Shown piece by piece: positions 1 to 12,000 of a DNA stretch of 64,000 nucleotides. The notes under the pieces were generated by a model. It made no database searches. It was not told where the DNA came from and saw only the letters and a program-made list of their open reading frames with translations. The stretch covers positions 13,833,182 to 13,897,181 of the forward strand of contig OZ026847.1 in the NCBI GenBank assembly GCA_964023205.1, written 5' to 3'. Each line of letters begins with the position of its first letter. The stretch's first letter is position 1. The stretch is from Lutraria lutraria (taxonomy: Eukaryota; Mollusca; Bivalvia; Venerida; Mactridae). The translations under genes and the position numbers were made by a program.

Positions 1-2414
1 CAATTTGATTCTTCCCCAAACATTGCATACTCTGGAATAATGACCCATTCCAAAATCTTTTATTATTTGGATTATGCAGTTAAAAACTGTAGGGTTGTTG
101 CCAAAAAACAGTCAGTCAGAAAAGAAGAAACACCATAATTTTATTCTGTCCAAATATGCTATTTAAAAATGATAATATTTTTCTACTATTCAGCTAACAT
201 AGATTATACCTTAGCAACGATGTATCTATGTTTCAGGGAGTTTCAGAGTTTAACGCCATTTTTCAACGATATTTCAGTTATATATGGTGGCTGGTTCACC
301 TTACCAGTATTCCTGGACTTTATTCTAATCAGTTCTATTTTTCCTTCCACAAGGCGCCAGCTACCTCTGCATATGGAGGAATAACAACAATTTTGTAAAA
401 TGTTCATAGAAAGTTAGCAACAATGTACAATGATGGTGTAAAAGACATTTACCAAAAGAATTGGTAGAAATGTCTGCAATCTATATACATGTATGTAATA
501 TAATACGGTATTGACACACTTTCTAATAAAATACAACAAACAAGAATATATCAATAGAAATCATCAAGACCCATCACTCTTCTTTTAACATGATGTGAAC
601 AAATGTGCACATATCCTTATGCGGTTTGTAAGGTTGTACATAAAATATTAACATGAATCACAACACAGTACATGATCCTCTAGACCAATACCACTAATAG
701 GAAGGACCAATGGGTATGGTGTATGGTGCTTGCCACTCAACCAGTAAGTCCAAGGTTTAACCCTAACTAGTGGCCATAAATGGCATAAATTCAGTTACAG
801 GCAAGCAAAAACAGTTTCAAGATTTTGTACAAGTAACATATTTCATACATCATTCATTTCTCTCAACATTTAAATTCCTTTTAGTAGAATATTAGCCTTC
901 TTTTATCATTTCAGCTTGCAATTAAAGATATATAATCTACCTTCATAATAAAATAAATTATTAGGAGGCACAGAAGAGGATACATCTTAATTGTTAAGCA
1001 TTTTTGTCTCCAGTCAGTACAAATAAATTAACAGAAGTAAATATGTGCATCAAACTGATCATCCGATAGTCATACGATCAAAATACCAGAAAGCACATCA
1101 TTATATATATGCGACACTAGTATGCTTTGTACGAATGTAACAATTGTATTACAAAAGAATTCTTCAAAATACACGTACACAGTACATGTATTCACAATTG
1201 CAACATCAATCAATTATCTGTATTCTTTATATAACGCAAGGTCTATGTTTTACAACATTTACACCAAACAAACTGGAATTGATAAAGTGCAAAAAAAATG
1301 TATAAAAATCAAATCTTTCACATAATTATTTTGAAAAAAACTTTTACACAATACAAAATACATTCTCGCTCAAGGTAAGTCACAAGTGCTACACATTCAT
1401 TATTTAATTATTGCTGAACTTTGGCCTGTATGCTTCAGCAACTTACAAAATATGAGAGTATATTTATTATATATCTTAAGTCAAACTATTTTTAATTTAC
1501 AACAGTGTACAGTATGGCACAGATGTTTTTAAATATAATTAGTTCTTAAGAATGTCATACAAACTGAAGTACAATGTATTGTGATTTTTAATCAATGTAT
1601 TCACTGACATGGATTCAACAGGCCATCCTTGTAAAAAATGTTTGTTTTGCAGTCTTAAGTCATATAGGTAGGCAATATCCTTTTATGCATTTACTGTAAA
1701 CAAAAAGCTGGAATAAAGGACAATAAACTGTTTGTCAAAATTGTTAAAAAGTACATGTATTTTCATCAGGTTAATTCTTAATGGATAGGCTGAGTAACTA
1801 CAAAACCAACAATTTTAAAAGATTGGCATGGCTGAAGTTTTTTTCAAAAGCACATTCTCACGTGTCAGTGGATTGTATTATCATGTTGTAATTGTTCAAA
1901 TAACTCAAAATTGGTAGACAAAATGGCTGATGATGAATTAAGTGGCATACATATTCCTATATAACAATTATATACATAATAATAATGCATAATATTTATC
2001 AATTTATGATATTTTATCATTAAGTACATGTACATTACATAATAACTTCAAATATTTTTTTTTGAAATATGAAAAACATCAAAACATATTAGAAATAAAA
2101 TGGCCAGGATTATCCAAAGATATGCTTAAGTTTCAAAGTAATAGATAATAATTATTATATAATGAAACAACATCATTATAATAATCTTAAAATGTACTTT
2201 AATGCACAATTAACATAACTTATCATACTTTAAGTTTCGATGAAGCTAAATGCTTTGTTCTTTGAGTCACCTGGTTGAATTAATTAAGAATAAGTCATAT
2301 AATTATTAAAGATTAAGACATTAAGACAATTCAACTTACTTTTCAATGATTAGTCACAGAAACTGTGATTTTGGTCCATCTAGCTGATTTATAATATGTA
2401 TGATGATAAAGATT
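1..2414. other. Region 3' of agrin
   Basis: AT-rich sequence with a family C SINE fragment at 265-385. It may include the distal agrin 3' UTR. Several TTTATT and TTTAAT (minus-strand polyadenylation-type) hexamers occur, none decisive. No gene recognised. Confidence 0.5.
265..385 (-). mobile_element. Family C SINE fragment downstream of agrin
   Basis: It shares tttcagttatatatggtggc and accagtattcctgga with 27660-27720 and 25840-25900. Only the body is present. Confidence 0.45.
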
Positions 2415-2860
2415 AGTCATACAACAGGATCCAGAGACCTGATTGGATATATGTTTGTTCAATTAAGTCAAATGATAGGTTCCAGAGACCTGATTGGATA
2501 TATGTTTGTTCAATTAAGTCAAATGATAGGTTCCAGAGACCTGATTGGATATATGTTTGTTCAATTAAGTCAAATGATAGGTTCCAGAGACCTGATTGGA
2601 TAAATTATATGCTTGTTCTATAAAGTCACATGACAGCTAGGTTTCCAGAAACCATATTGGATACATTACATGTATGTTCAATTTAATAGGTTTAAGAGAC
2701 CCGATTGGCTACATTTTTGTTCAATTAAGTCACATGATAGGTTCCAGAGACCTTGCTGATTGGATATTATGATTGTTCTATAAAGTCACATGATAAGTTC
2801 CAGAAACCTGATTGGACTTTGTTCAAATTAAGTCACATGATAGGTCACATGATGCATATA
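2415..2860. repeat. Tandem repeat, 51-bp unit, degenerating
   Basis: ccagagacctgattggatat recurs at 2431, 2482 and 2533, exactly 51 bp apart, then in looser 55-65 bp copies to about 2860. It lies just downstream of the agrin stop codon, so it may fall within the 3' UTR. Confidence 0.9.
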
Positions 2861-2892
2861 TGATCAATGTTATGTACAATAAAAACAGTTCA

Positions 2893-3041
2893 TCAATGAC
2901 AGAAATTTATCATGTTAGACAATCCATTTCTATGATCATATAAATGTAGATGTTTGTCATGAATATACATAGATCCGAGACAACCTTTGTAACTTCTGTA
3001 ATAATCAGATGGAAGTCCAGATGGTAATTGATCATGTCCAC
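2893..3041 (-). CDS. AGRN: Agrin exon 30: end of LamG3 and stop codon
   Basis: Phase 1 in, residues 1400-1447, stop TGA (TCA on the + strand at 2893-2895). It contains [20 protein letters not shown] and ends NFCH, as in the closing Cys pair of LamG3. The 3' UTR runs toward lower coordinates. I could not choose one polyadenylation signal. Confidence 0.94.
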
Positions 3042-6000
3042 CTGTAAGTAGAAACAATATCATCATAGCATGGTCAACAAAATATATCAGGTCATCCTTA
3101 AAAAAATGTCGGTTTGCGGATAAATCACCCAAATTTTAGAAGTGGGTAGGTAGGTAGGCATTTATTTATCATTGTTGGTAACACAAGTCATATGCTGGAA
3201 AAGAAATGATTAAGAATGAGAACATTTTTTGTTACACTTTTGCTAAACATATATTTGGGTCGGGGATATTTAAATGAGATGGTCACTTAATTGCAAACCA
3301 ATAATTCTTTAAGGGTCGCCTTACACAGATAATCTATGTGAACAAACAAATTAATGTTTTAAAGTAAATTTTCCAACTTTCGCCATTAAGTTTTAATTTC
3401 AGTCTAGAAGAAAAAAATAAATAATGCAAAAAGAGTTTAGCATAAATATACATTTTGTAATACTAACATACAATTTGTCGAAAATGTTTTCAATTGGCCG
3501 TCATCATGTTTTAAGTACTAATGAGCATCCAGTATGTTATGTGTACACTTACAGTCAAACCTGCGATAGCAGCCACCTCTAAATAAAGGCCACCCAGTTA
3601 ATAAAGGCAAGCGTTTTAAAATTATCATTGATTATTCAAAACAAAATGACCTCCAAATAAAGGTCACCTAGCTGTCAATAAAGGCCATGTTTTGTCTTTC
3701 CCAAAGGTGAGCTTTGTTCACAGATTTGACTGTAAACACATGTATCTATTTGTTCATCTAATTAAACACATGCATTTTTATATCAAGAGCAACAATTGTT
3801 TCATAAATCATGTAAATTAATGTATTACCCAGCCACAGCATTCCATCTGTATCTAACTGTGTAGCCCCTGGTTCTGATACACCGGTAATAAGGGGTTCCT
3901 TGTCTACTTGAAGTGAACCTTCTCTGTGGTCCCTGAAATATTTATATCCCAAAAAAGGGTTATTTGTTTGTTTATTTGAGTTTTACGCCCCTTTTCAACA
4001 GTCAAGAGTCATAAGAGGCCGTCAGTTCACCTAACCATCTTTCCTTGGTAGAACCAGTACTAGACTCCCATCCTCTACAAGCAACTGTGCGGGGGTTAAT
4101 GTCAAAATCATCCCAAAATCATCAAATATTTTTTTCCTGCTATTTGCCTTATATACCGGTTTCCTGTACCAGTACTATCTAACTGGCTAACTTCCAACTT
4201 GATCAGAGCTAGAGGATGAATAACTTAAATACCAGGTTTTCTGCAAACAGTCACAGACAACATGTGCCAATACTAGTAATGAAAAAGAAAACGGAGAAGA
4301 GCATTAAATTAAAATGAACCAAATGTGTATGTCATTGTGTATTAATCTATTACATTTTACATATAAGGTGAAATAATGACTGGAGTTTGTTCGCATTATT
4401 TAAAATTTACTGACAAATGAAATGAATGCTATGCATATATATGCTACATTTTCTTTTTAAGAGTGGCTTAAGTGTTATAACTTATAATTGTCTTTCACTG
4501 GTATACAGGTTGACTGTTTTACAATACCAGGTTAAGCTGTATATATCATTACACCCTAGATATACAAGATTGTTACGAACCTTTCAGCAAGTACAGTATG
4601 CCAGTCACCATCACTGACATAAACTGAGGACCTAATACGTAGTAAACCATCCTTTCTCTGTTTTCCGAGATTATAACCCATTTCTATATAACCATCGCTG
4701 ACAACTATAGCGAAATAGTCTGTAGACGTTGTTGGCCCCTGACCTTGAAACAGCAGCATGCCGTTGGATTGGTGTGTACGGAATCGTAGCTGAAACTTGT
4801 TTGTCTTCTGCGCTTTTTTACTGAAATCAACAATATATTTGTTTATGAGGGAAAACACTATTTTTTCAATAACATCCCAAAACAATGTCTGATATTTTCA
4901 TAAAAACTTCATTTTGTACCTGTTTATGATGTCATTAAAATACTGAAGATATGTTGCACCATCAAATTTGACTGGTAGACTGGTTTCCAAATTCTCAGCC
5001 ACTGAAAGAGAGTATGTCATAAGTATGATTGAAAACATTTAAAATAATATAACTTTTCAAATTGTCTTAAACAATGTAATATTATTTAACTCTGCTATTT
5101 GAAAGACATAAATGCAGAACAACAGATATTTGATAGCATGTACATTTCACTGATCTCCACAGCAAACTTGTTTACCAATGCATTTATTATACATTTGTAT
5201 GGTAGCCTTAATTAAATTATGAAAATTTTGCTTTTCGATTTTTTCTTTCACTGGGGTTTATATTGAGTCATTTGGCACCTTTTCCAGGTTGGACAGTGGA
5301 TGAAAACCCTCTGGCCCACACACACCTGGGTAGAACCACTGACATTCCATATTAGGTAGCTGGATAGCTTCTTCATAAGTGAGTCTAGTCCTTGGTGGGA
5401 TTTGAACTCAAAGCTGTGTGGAGCTAGTGATAACTGATCAGAGACCGTAACCACTTACCTGTGGATGCCTCTCATTGGAGATCTAGAGAATACCAGTAGT
5501 TATATATGTAGGTTATCTTTATATCTTTACAAAAACTAATAATAATACTACAATATAGAGATTATTTTCTTTTATATTATTATATACTACATACTTCTCT
5601 CACAGTACTGTCCCATGAAGCGTTTTGGACATTTACATTCAACCTTTTCAAGTTTGGGTACACAGACCCCATCATTCATACATGGATTTAACAAACAGGG
5701 TTTTCCAGTGTATTGTGTCACATGATGACTATCTAGAGCTGTACTCATTGGATTCTCCACCTGCTGTCCATTGATGTAAATCTATAAGTAACCAATTTTA
5801 AGACAATACAATTATAAATTTTAAGACAATATGATAAGGAATTTTAGGACAACAAATCTTGAATTTAGGGCAATGAAATAATGAATATTAAGAATAAAAC
5901 AATAAATTTTAGGACAATGAAATCACAAATTTTAAGACCTAACAGAATTATTTTTTGAACTATCAAATAATAAACAGTAAGTCTCACACAAGATTTGCAA

Positions 6001-9000
6001 TGAACAGTTAAAAGACATACCCTTTGTATAACACCAGTAAACATTTGTGATATACCAGAGTCTGGTGGTACGTTACTTAAATCATTATAACCTCCAACAT
6101 AAATATTTCCTGCAAACTGTAACTCTGCTAATAATCCCTGAAATACAGAAAAAGCGAAAAATACAAAATTGTAATACATAGAATAGTAGATAAGACCTTC
6201 TTTAAAACAAGAGCGCCGCAACCGGTGCCAATGCTTGTCTGTCCACTGCCTCAGTGAGATCTATCCACCTATGAAGTTTTATGTTGTCAACTCTTACAGT
6301 TTCTGAGTTAATTATGAGCTATATCAAAGCTTTTGCATGACGACTGTGCAGATGCTGCAGTGATCACAATGGCTTGAAATTTTCAGAAGAGCTAAAAATG
6401 TTGGTTTGCAGTGACTTTAGACTAGTGGGTACATACGTAGGTAAGCAGACATTGTATAGCCCACATAAAATATCACATCTCTTTCAGGACACAACAATAT
6501 AGTTGGTCACTGTCATAGTGAATTTCTAAAAACCTGACTGATTACTACATCATATTCATATTTCACTACATCTTAAACAGTAATATTAAGAAACACATGC
6601 TTCAGAAAAAAATAGATATTCCAGTCTGTATAATTATAATTCTTCACAAGTTCATTACAACAATGTTTTACTAATTTTACTAAAGTTCTGTTACCTGAGA
6701 AACACCATGGCTGGGGGTACCATTATCAATAGTTAGATCTGCCTCCTTATTCAGCCTCTTAACACTGATCCTGTGCCAAGTGTTTAACTCAAGTTTTGAT
6801 GAACTCCTAATAAGGAAAAAAATATGAAAAAAATCATTACTGAATGTACAAGTACAGTCAAAACTGTGAACAAAGGCCATGCTTGGGATAGACAAAATAT
6901 GGCATTTATAGACAGGTAGCCTATATTCAGAGGTCAATTTGTTCTAAAAAATCAATGACAGTTTTTAACAGATTGACCTTTATTCACAGGGTGGCCTTTA
7001 TTCCAAGGTAGCTGCTAACACAGATTTGACTGTATGTGATATAGTTTTTGTTCTTGTATGGTAGAGAATACATGAAAACCCTCATAATTACAACAGAAAT
7101 AAAACATCCTCACAGAATGATATGACTTAACATGGTAAGAGTTAAAACCTGGAAATTCTTGTTTACAAGACTCCAGTTTTACATCAAGAGCCACACAAGG
7201 TAACTCAAACTATTTAATGCTGTTAGTCAGAGATTTTTACCACTAGACTATGGATGCTCTATAGAAAGCTGTTAATTCAAATAAAACATAATGTTTAGAA
7301 TGAAAGACAACTCAAAGTAAAGAATCAAGAAGAGTTATATTACCTGATTATGACAGGAGAGTCACCAAGATCAAACCGTAACTCTACATAAAGATCTTTG
7401 ATATTCAATGATAGATAATCTCCCTTTCCTCCTAAATATTGACTTGAGAACAGAAGCATACCTGAAACACATAGAGTATAGTATTCAACTGTAAATTCAA
7501 ACATAAAACTTAGAAATATAATGGAGATTAAGTATAATGTAAGTTCAGTAACAATCTAACAAACAGAATAGTACCTTAAATACAGTAAACTTTCACCTTG
7601 TGACCATCTCAATATTACAATCATCTGATTACAACAACCGCTATTTTTTAGACTGGTTTTCACAACATCCTCTATATTTGAACTTAAACATGCAATCATC
7701 TCAATATGAAATGGGACAGTTTCGGCAGAGCAAATTGAGCCCATCAAAGATAATTATGATAACTATTGATAATAAAGTTTTTTTTTGCTTTATCTTTTGT
7801 TTAATGGCCCATTCGAAAGCTATGGTCATTTCAGAGCTGCCCAAGAGAGAGGAGCGATAAGATACAGGTGAACTGAACATTTATATCTCCACTCTTTTTC
7901 AAATAGTTTTTTCCTGGGTCTTTTTTCTTGCCCAGTGTAAAGCACCAACATATGCCTCAATCTAGATATAGTACTTGGCTCGGTATTTTGAATGGCGATA
8001 CTGAAAAAACGTCCCTGAAATATCAAAGGTGGAGCCAAGATTCGAACCAGCTACCTTTCGTTTAGTAGTCCAGCATATTCCACTAGGCCATCAATCACCC
8101 ATCATTATTGTTGATACAATAAATATAAATGTTCATGTAAAAAATGATAATTGTTGATGTAATAATGTTTAACTCTTACCATTTTCTGATGTAGTAAGAA
8201 GCCATACATCAATGTTAGTCTGAGAGGAAAGATTTTCAGACACTGGAAGCACTATGTATGAATCTCCATGGAATTCAGGAACTTCTACTTCAGCTAATTT
8301 CTCTACAATGTATTGAAATAGTTGATGAAGTCATACAGAAGTATTTTTGATCAGACAGGAATATTTTTTTTCTCGTCCTTGCTCAAATAATTTTACTAAG
8401 AAATATCGACAAACCAGACATATTGCTACAGACGTAACATAATACCAGACAGAGTAAATGTGTTATATGTTTACATGGTTGTTAAACATACAGATTTAGA
8501 GATTCTAGCATACCGTATTCACAATAATATCCTTTCCTTGTCTCAGGGCAATGACATAAAAATTCTCCCGATTCTGAGAGACTGCATGTGGCACTAGGAT
8601 GGCATGGAGAATTCTTGCAAATATCAATAGGTGCTTCACAGTCTGAACCTACAAAAAACATGTGAAAGTACATTTTAGTATAAACAAGTTGAATCTTTGG
8701 AAGCATTCAAAGCCATAATTATGTTTATTTGTTGTTTAACAGCCAATTCAATAGTTATTGTCATTTCATGGCCTTTCCAGAGAGAGGGGAGAGTAGATTT
8801 AACAGGAGAACCAGTCATTTTTATCCCTACTCTCATTTCATGGCCTTTCCAGAGAGAGGGGAGAGTAGATATAACAGGAGAACCAGTCATTTTTATCCCT
8901 ACTCTCATTTCATGGCCTTTCCAGAGAGAGGGGAGAGTAGATATAACAGGAGAACCAGTCATTTTTATCCCTACTCTCATTTCATGGCCTTTCCAGAGAG

Positions 9001-12000
9001 AGGGGAGAGTAGATATAACAGGAGAACCAGTCATTTTTATCCCTACTCTCATTTCATGGCCTTTCCAGAGAGAGGGGAGAGTAGATATAACAGGAGAACC
9101 AGTCATTTTTATCCCTACTCTCATTTCATGGCCTTTCCAGAGAGAGGGGAGAGTAGATATAACGGGAGAACCAGTCATTTTTATCCCTACTCTCATTTCA
9201 TGGCCTTTCCAGAGAGAGGGGAGAGTAGATATAACAGGAGAACCAGTCATTTTTATCCCTACTCTCATTTCATGGCCTTTCCAGAGAGAGGGGAGAGTAG
9301 ATATAACAGGAGAACCAGTCATTTTTATCCCTACTCTCATTTCATGGCCTTTCCAGAGAGAGGGGAGAGTAGATATAACAGGAGAACCAGTCATTTGTAT
9401 CCCTACTCTCATTTCATGGCCTTTCCAGAGAGAGGGGAGAGTAGATATAACGGGAGAACCAGTCATTTGTATCCCTACTCTCATTTCATGGCCTTTCCAG
9501 AGAGAGGGGAGAGTAGATATAACGGGAGAACCAGTCATTTTTATCCCTACTCTCATTTCATGGCCTTTCCAGAGAGAGGGGAAAGTAGATATAACGGGAG
9601 AACCAGTCATTTGTATCCCTACTCTCATTTCATGGCCTTTCCAGAGAGAGGGGAGAGTAGATATAACAGGAGAACCAGTCATTTGTATCCCTACTCTCAT
9701 TTCATGGCCTTTCCAGAGAGAGGGGAGAGTAGATATAACGGGAGAACCAGTCATTTGTATCCCTACTCTCATTTCATGGCCTTTCCAGAGAGAGGGGAGA
9801 GTAGATATAACGGGAGAACCAGTCATTTGTATCCCTACTCTCATTTCATGGCCTTTCCAGAGAGAGGGGAGAGTAGATATAACAGGAGAACCAGTCATTT
9901 GTATCCCTACTCTCATTTCATGGCCTTTCCAGAGAGAGGGGAGAGTAGATATAACAGGAGAACCAGTCATTTGTATCCCTACTCTCATTTCATGGCCTTT
10001 CCAGAGAGAGGGGAGAGTAGATATAACAGGAGAACCAGTCATTTGTATCCCTACTCTCATTTCATGGCCTTTCCAGAGAGAGGGGAGAGTAGATATAACA
10101 GGAGAACCAGTCATTTGTATCCCTACTCTCATTTCATGGCCTTTCCAGAGAGAGGGGAGAGTAGATATAATGGGAGAACCAGTCATTTGTATCCCTACTC
10201 TCATTTCATGGCCTTTCCAGAGAGAGGGGGAGAGTAGATATAACGGGAGAACCAGTCATTTGTATCCCTACTCTCATTTCATGGCCTTTCCAGAGAGAGG
10301 GGAGAGTAGATATAACAGGAGAACCAGTCATTTTTATCCCTAATCTCATTTCATGGCCTTTCCAGAGAGAGGGGAGAGTAGATATAACAGGAGAACCAGT
10401 CATTTGTATCCCTACTCTCATTTCATGGCCTTTCCAGAGAGAGGGGAGAGTAGATATAATGGGAGAACCAGTCATTTGTATCCCTACTCTCATTTCATGG
10501 CCTTTCCAGAGAGAGGGGAGAGTAGATATAATGGGAGAACCAGTCATTTGTATCCCTACTCTCATTTCATGGCCTTTCCAGAGAGAGGGGAGAGTAGATA
10601 TAATGGGAGAACCAGTCATTTGTATCCCTACTCTCATTTCATGGCCTTTCCAGAGAGAGGGGGAGAGTAGATATAACGGGAGAACCAGTCATTTGTATCC
10701 CTACTCTCATTTCATGGCCTTTCCAGAGAGAGGGGGAGAGTAGATATAACGGGAGAACCAGTCATTTTTATCCCTACTCTCATTTCATGGCCTTTCCAGA
10801 GAGAGGGGGAGAGTAGATATAACGGGAGAACCAGTCATTTTTATCCCTACTCTCATTTCATGGCCTTTCCAGAGAGAGGGGGAGAGTAGATATAACGGGA
10901 GAACCAGTCATTTGTATCCCTACTCTCATTTCATGGCCTTTCCAGAGAGAGGGGAGAGTAGATATAACAGGAGAACCAGTCATTTTTATCCCTACTCTCA
11001 TTTCATGGCCTTTCCAGAGAGAGGGGAGAGTAGATATAACGGGAGAACCAGTCATTTTTATCCCTACTCTCATTTCATGGCCTTTCCAGAGAGAGGGGGA
11101 GAGTAGATATAATGGGAGAACCAGTCATTTTTATCGCTACTCTCATTTCAAATAGTTTTTCCAGGTTCTTTATCGTGCCCAGTGTAAAGCGCCAATTCAA
11201 ACCTCGCCTTTTTTCGCTGTGGTTTCCTAGACACAGTACTTGGCTTGGTAGCTGGGATGATGACATTGAAAAAGCATCCCTGAGAAACTCAGAAGCTAGA
11301 GCAGAGATTTGAACCCACAACCTTTCATATAGTAGTCCAGTGCATTACTACTTGACCTTCTATCATCCCTATTTCTTTCAAAACCACAGATGTACCAAAT
11401 ACACATACAGTGAAGACAACTAACTCATTATCAAGACCATCCTATTATAACAATCACTTATTTCTTTAGCTATATTCCATATTTTCACTACATTTCAATT
11501 CAAAATTGAAACCACTTGAATACATAATGACTGATTTATTTGGTCTATATTGAAGTGTTAATGTACTTTGTAAAAAAATTATTGCCTACTTATTAGAATG
11601 TTCTACTTAGACATGTTGAAATTCATGAATTTAATGTTCATAGAACTGTTGAGCTAATTAAGTATACAAGCCTGATCGAGTTATTGTTAGACTAGTGAAA
11701 ATAGGAAAAAAAGAAACTGCATTCAATAAATGCGTATGCCCCCTGTGGCATGCTTGACAGTAGATTTTTTAATCTAAATGAGCTATGTCAATATGTTTCA
11801 GATATAAATAATTGCCTTATATATTCCATATAGGAAAAATAACCAAGTCCCATAACTGTGCCAAAAATATGTGATAACAACTAAAAGTTATACAAGTAAG
11901 CAGTGTTGAAGCTAGACAAAAGGTAAAATGAACAAGCCAGTCATTATATGCCTCCACATCAGCTAAGGCCGGGATCCAACATAAAAAACGTAGGTTTTAA

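Noticed and set aside
7600..7860. + strand 86-codon ORF
   Set aside because: It overlaps a SINE and shows no domain or codon pattern of a gene.
8030..8100. Minus-strand tRNA gene suggested by perfect A and B boxes
   Set aside because: The segment is the head of a dispersed SINE with sibling copies and cannot fold as a complete tRNA with acceptor stem.
8675..10343. Overlapping ORFs of about 500 codons on both strands
   Set aside because: They are translations of the 72-bp minisatellite, whose length is divisible by three. Three mutually exclusive frames are open, and the protein repeats (for example [20 protein letters not shown]) match no domain.
8705..11370. CRISPR-like array
   Set aside because: Units are directly adjacent with no unique spacers, and the setting is a eukaryotic intron.
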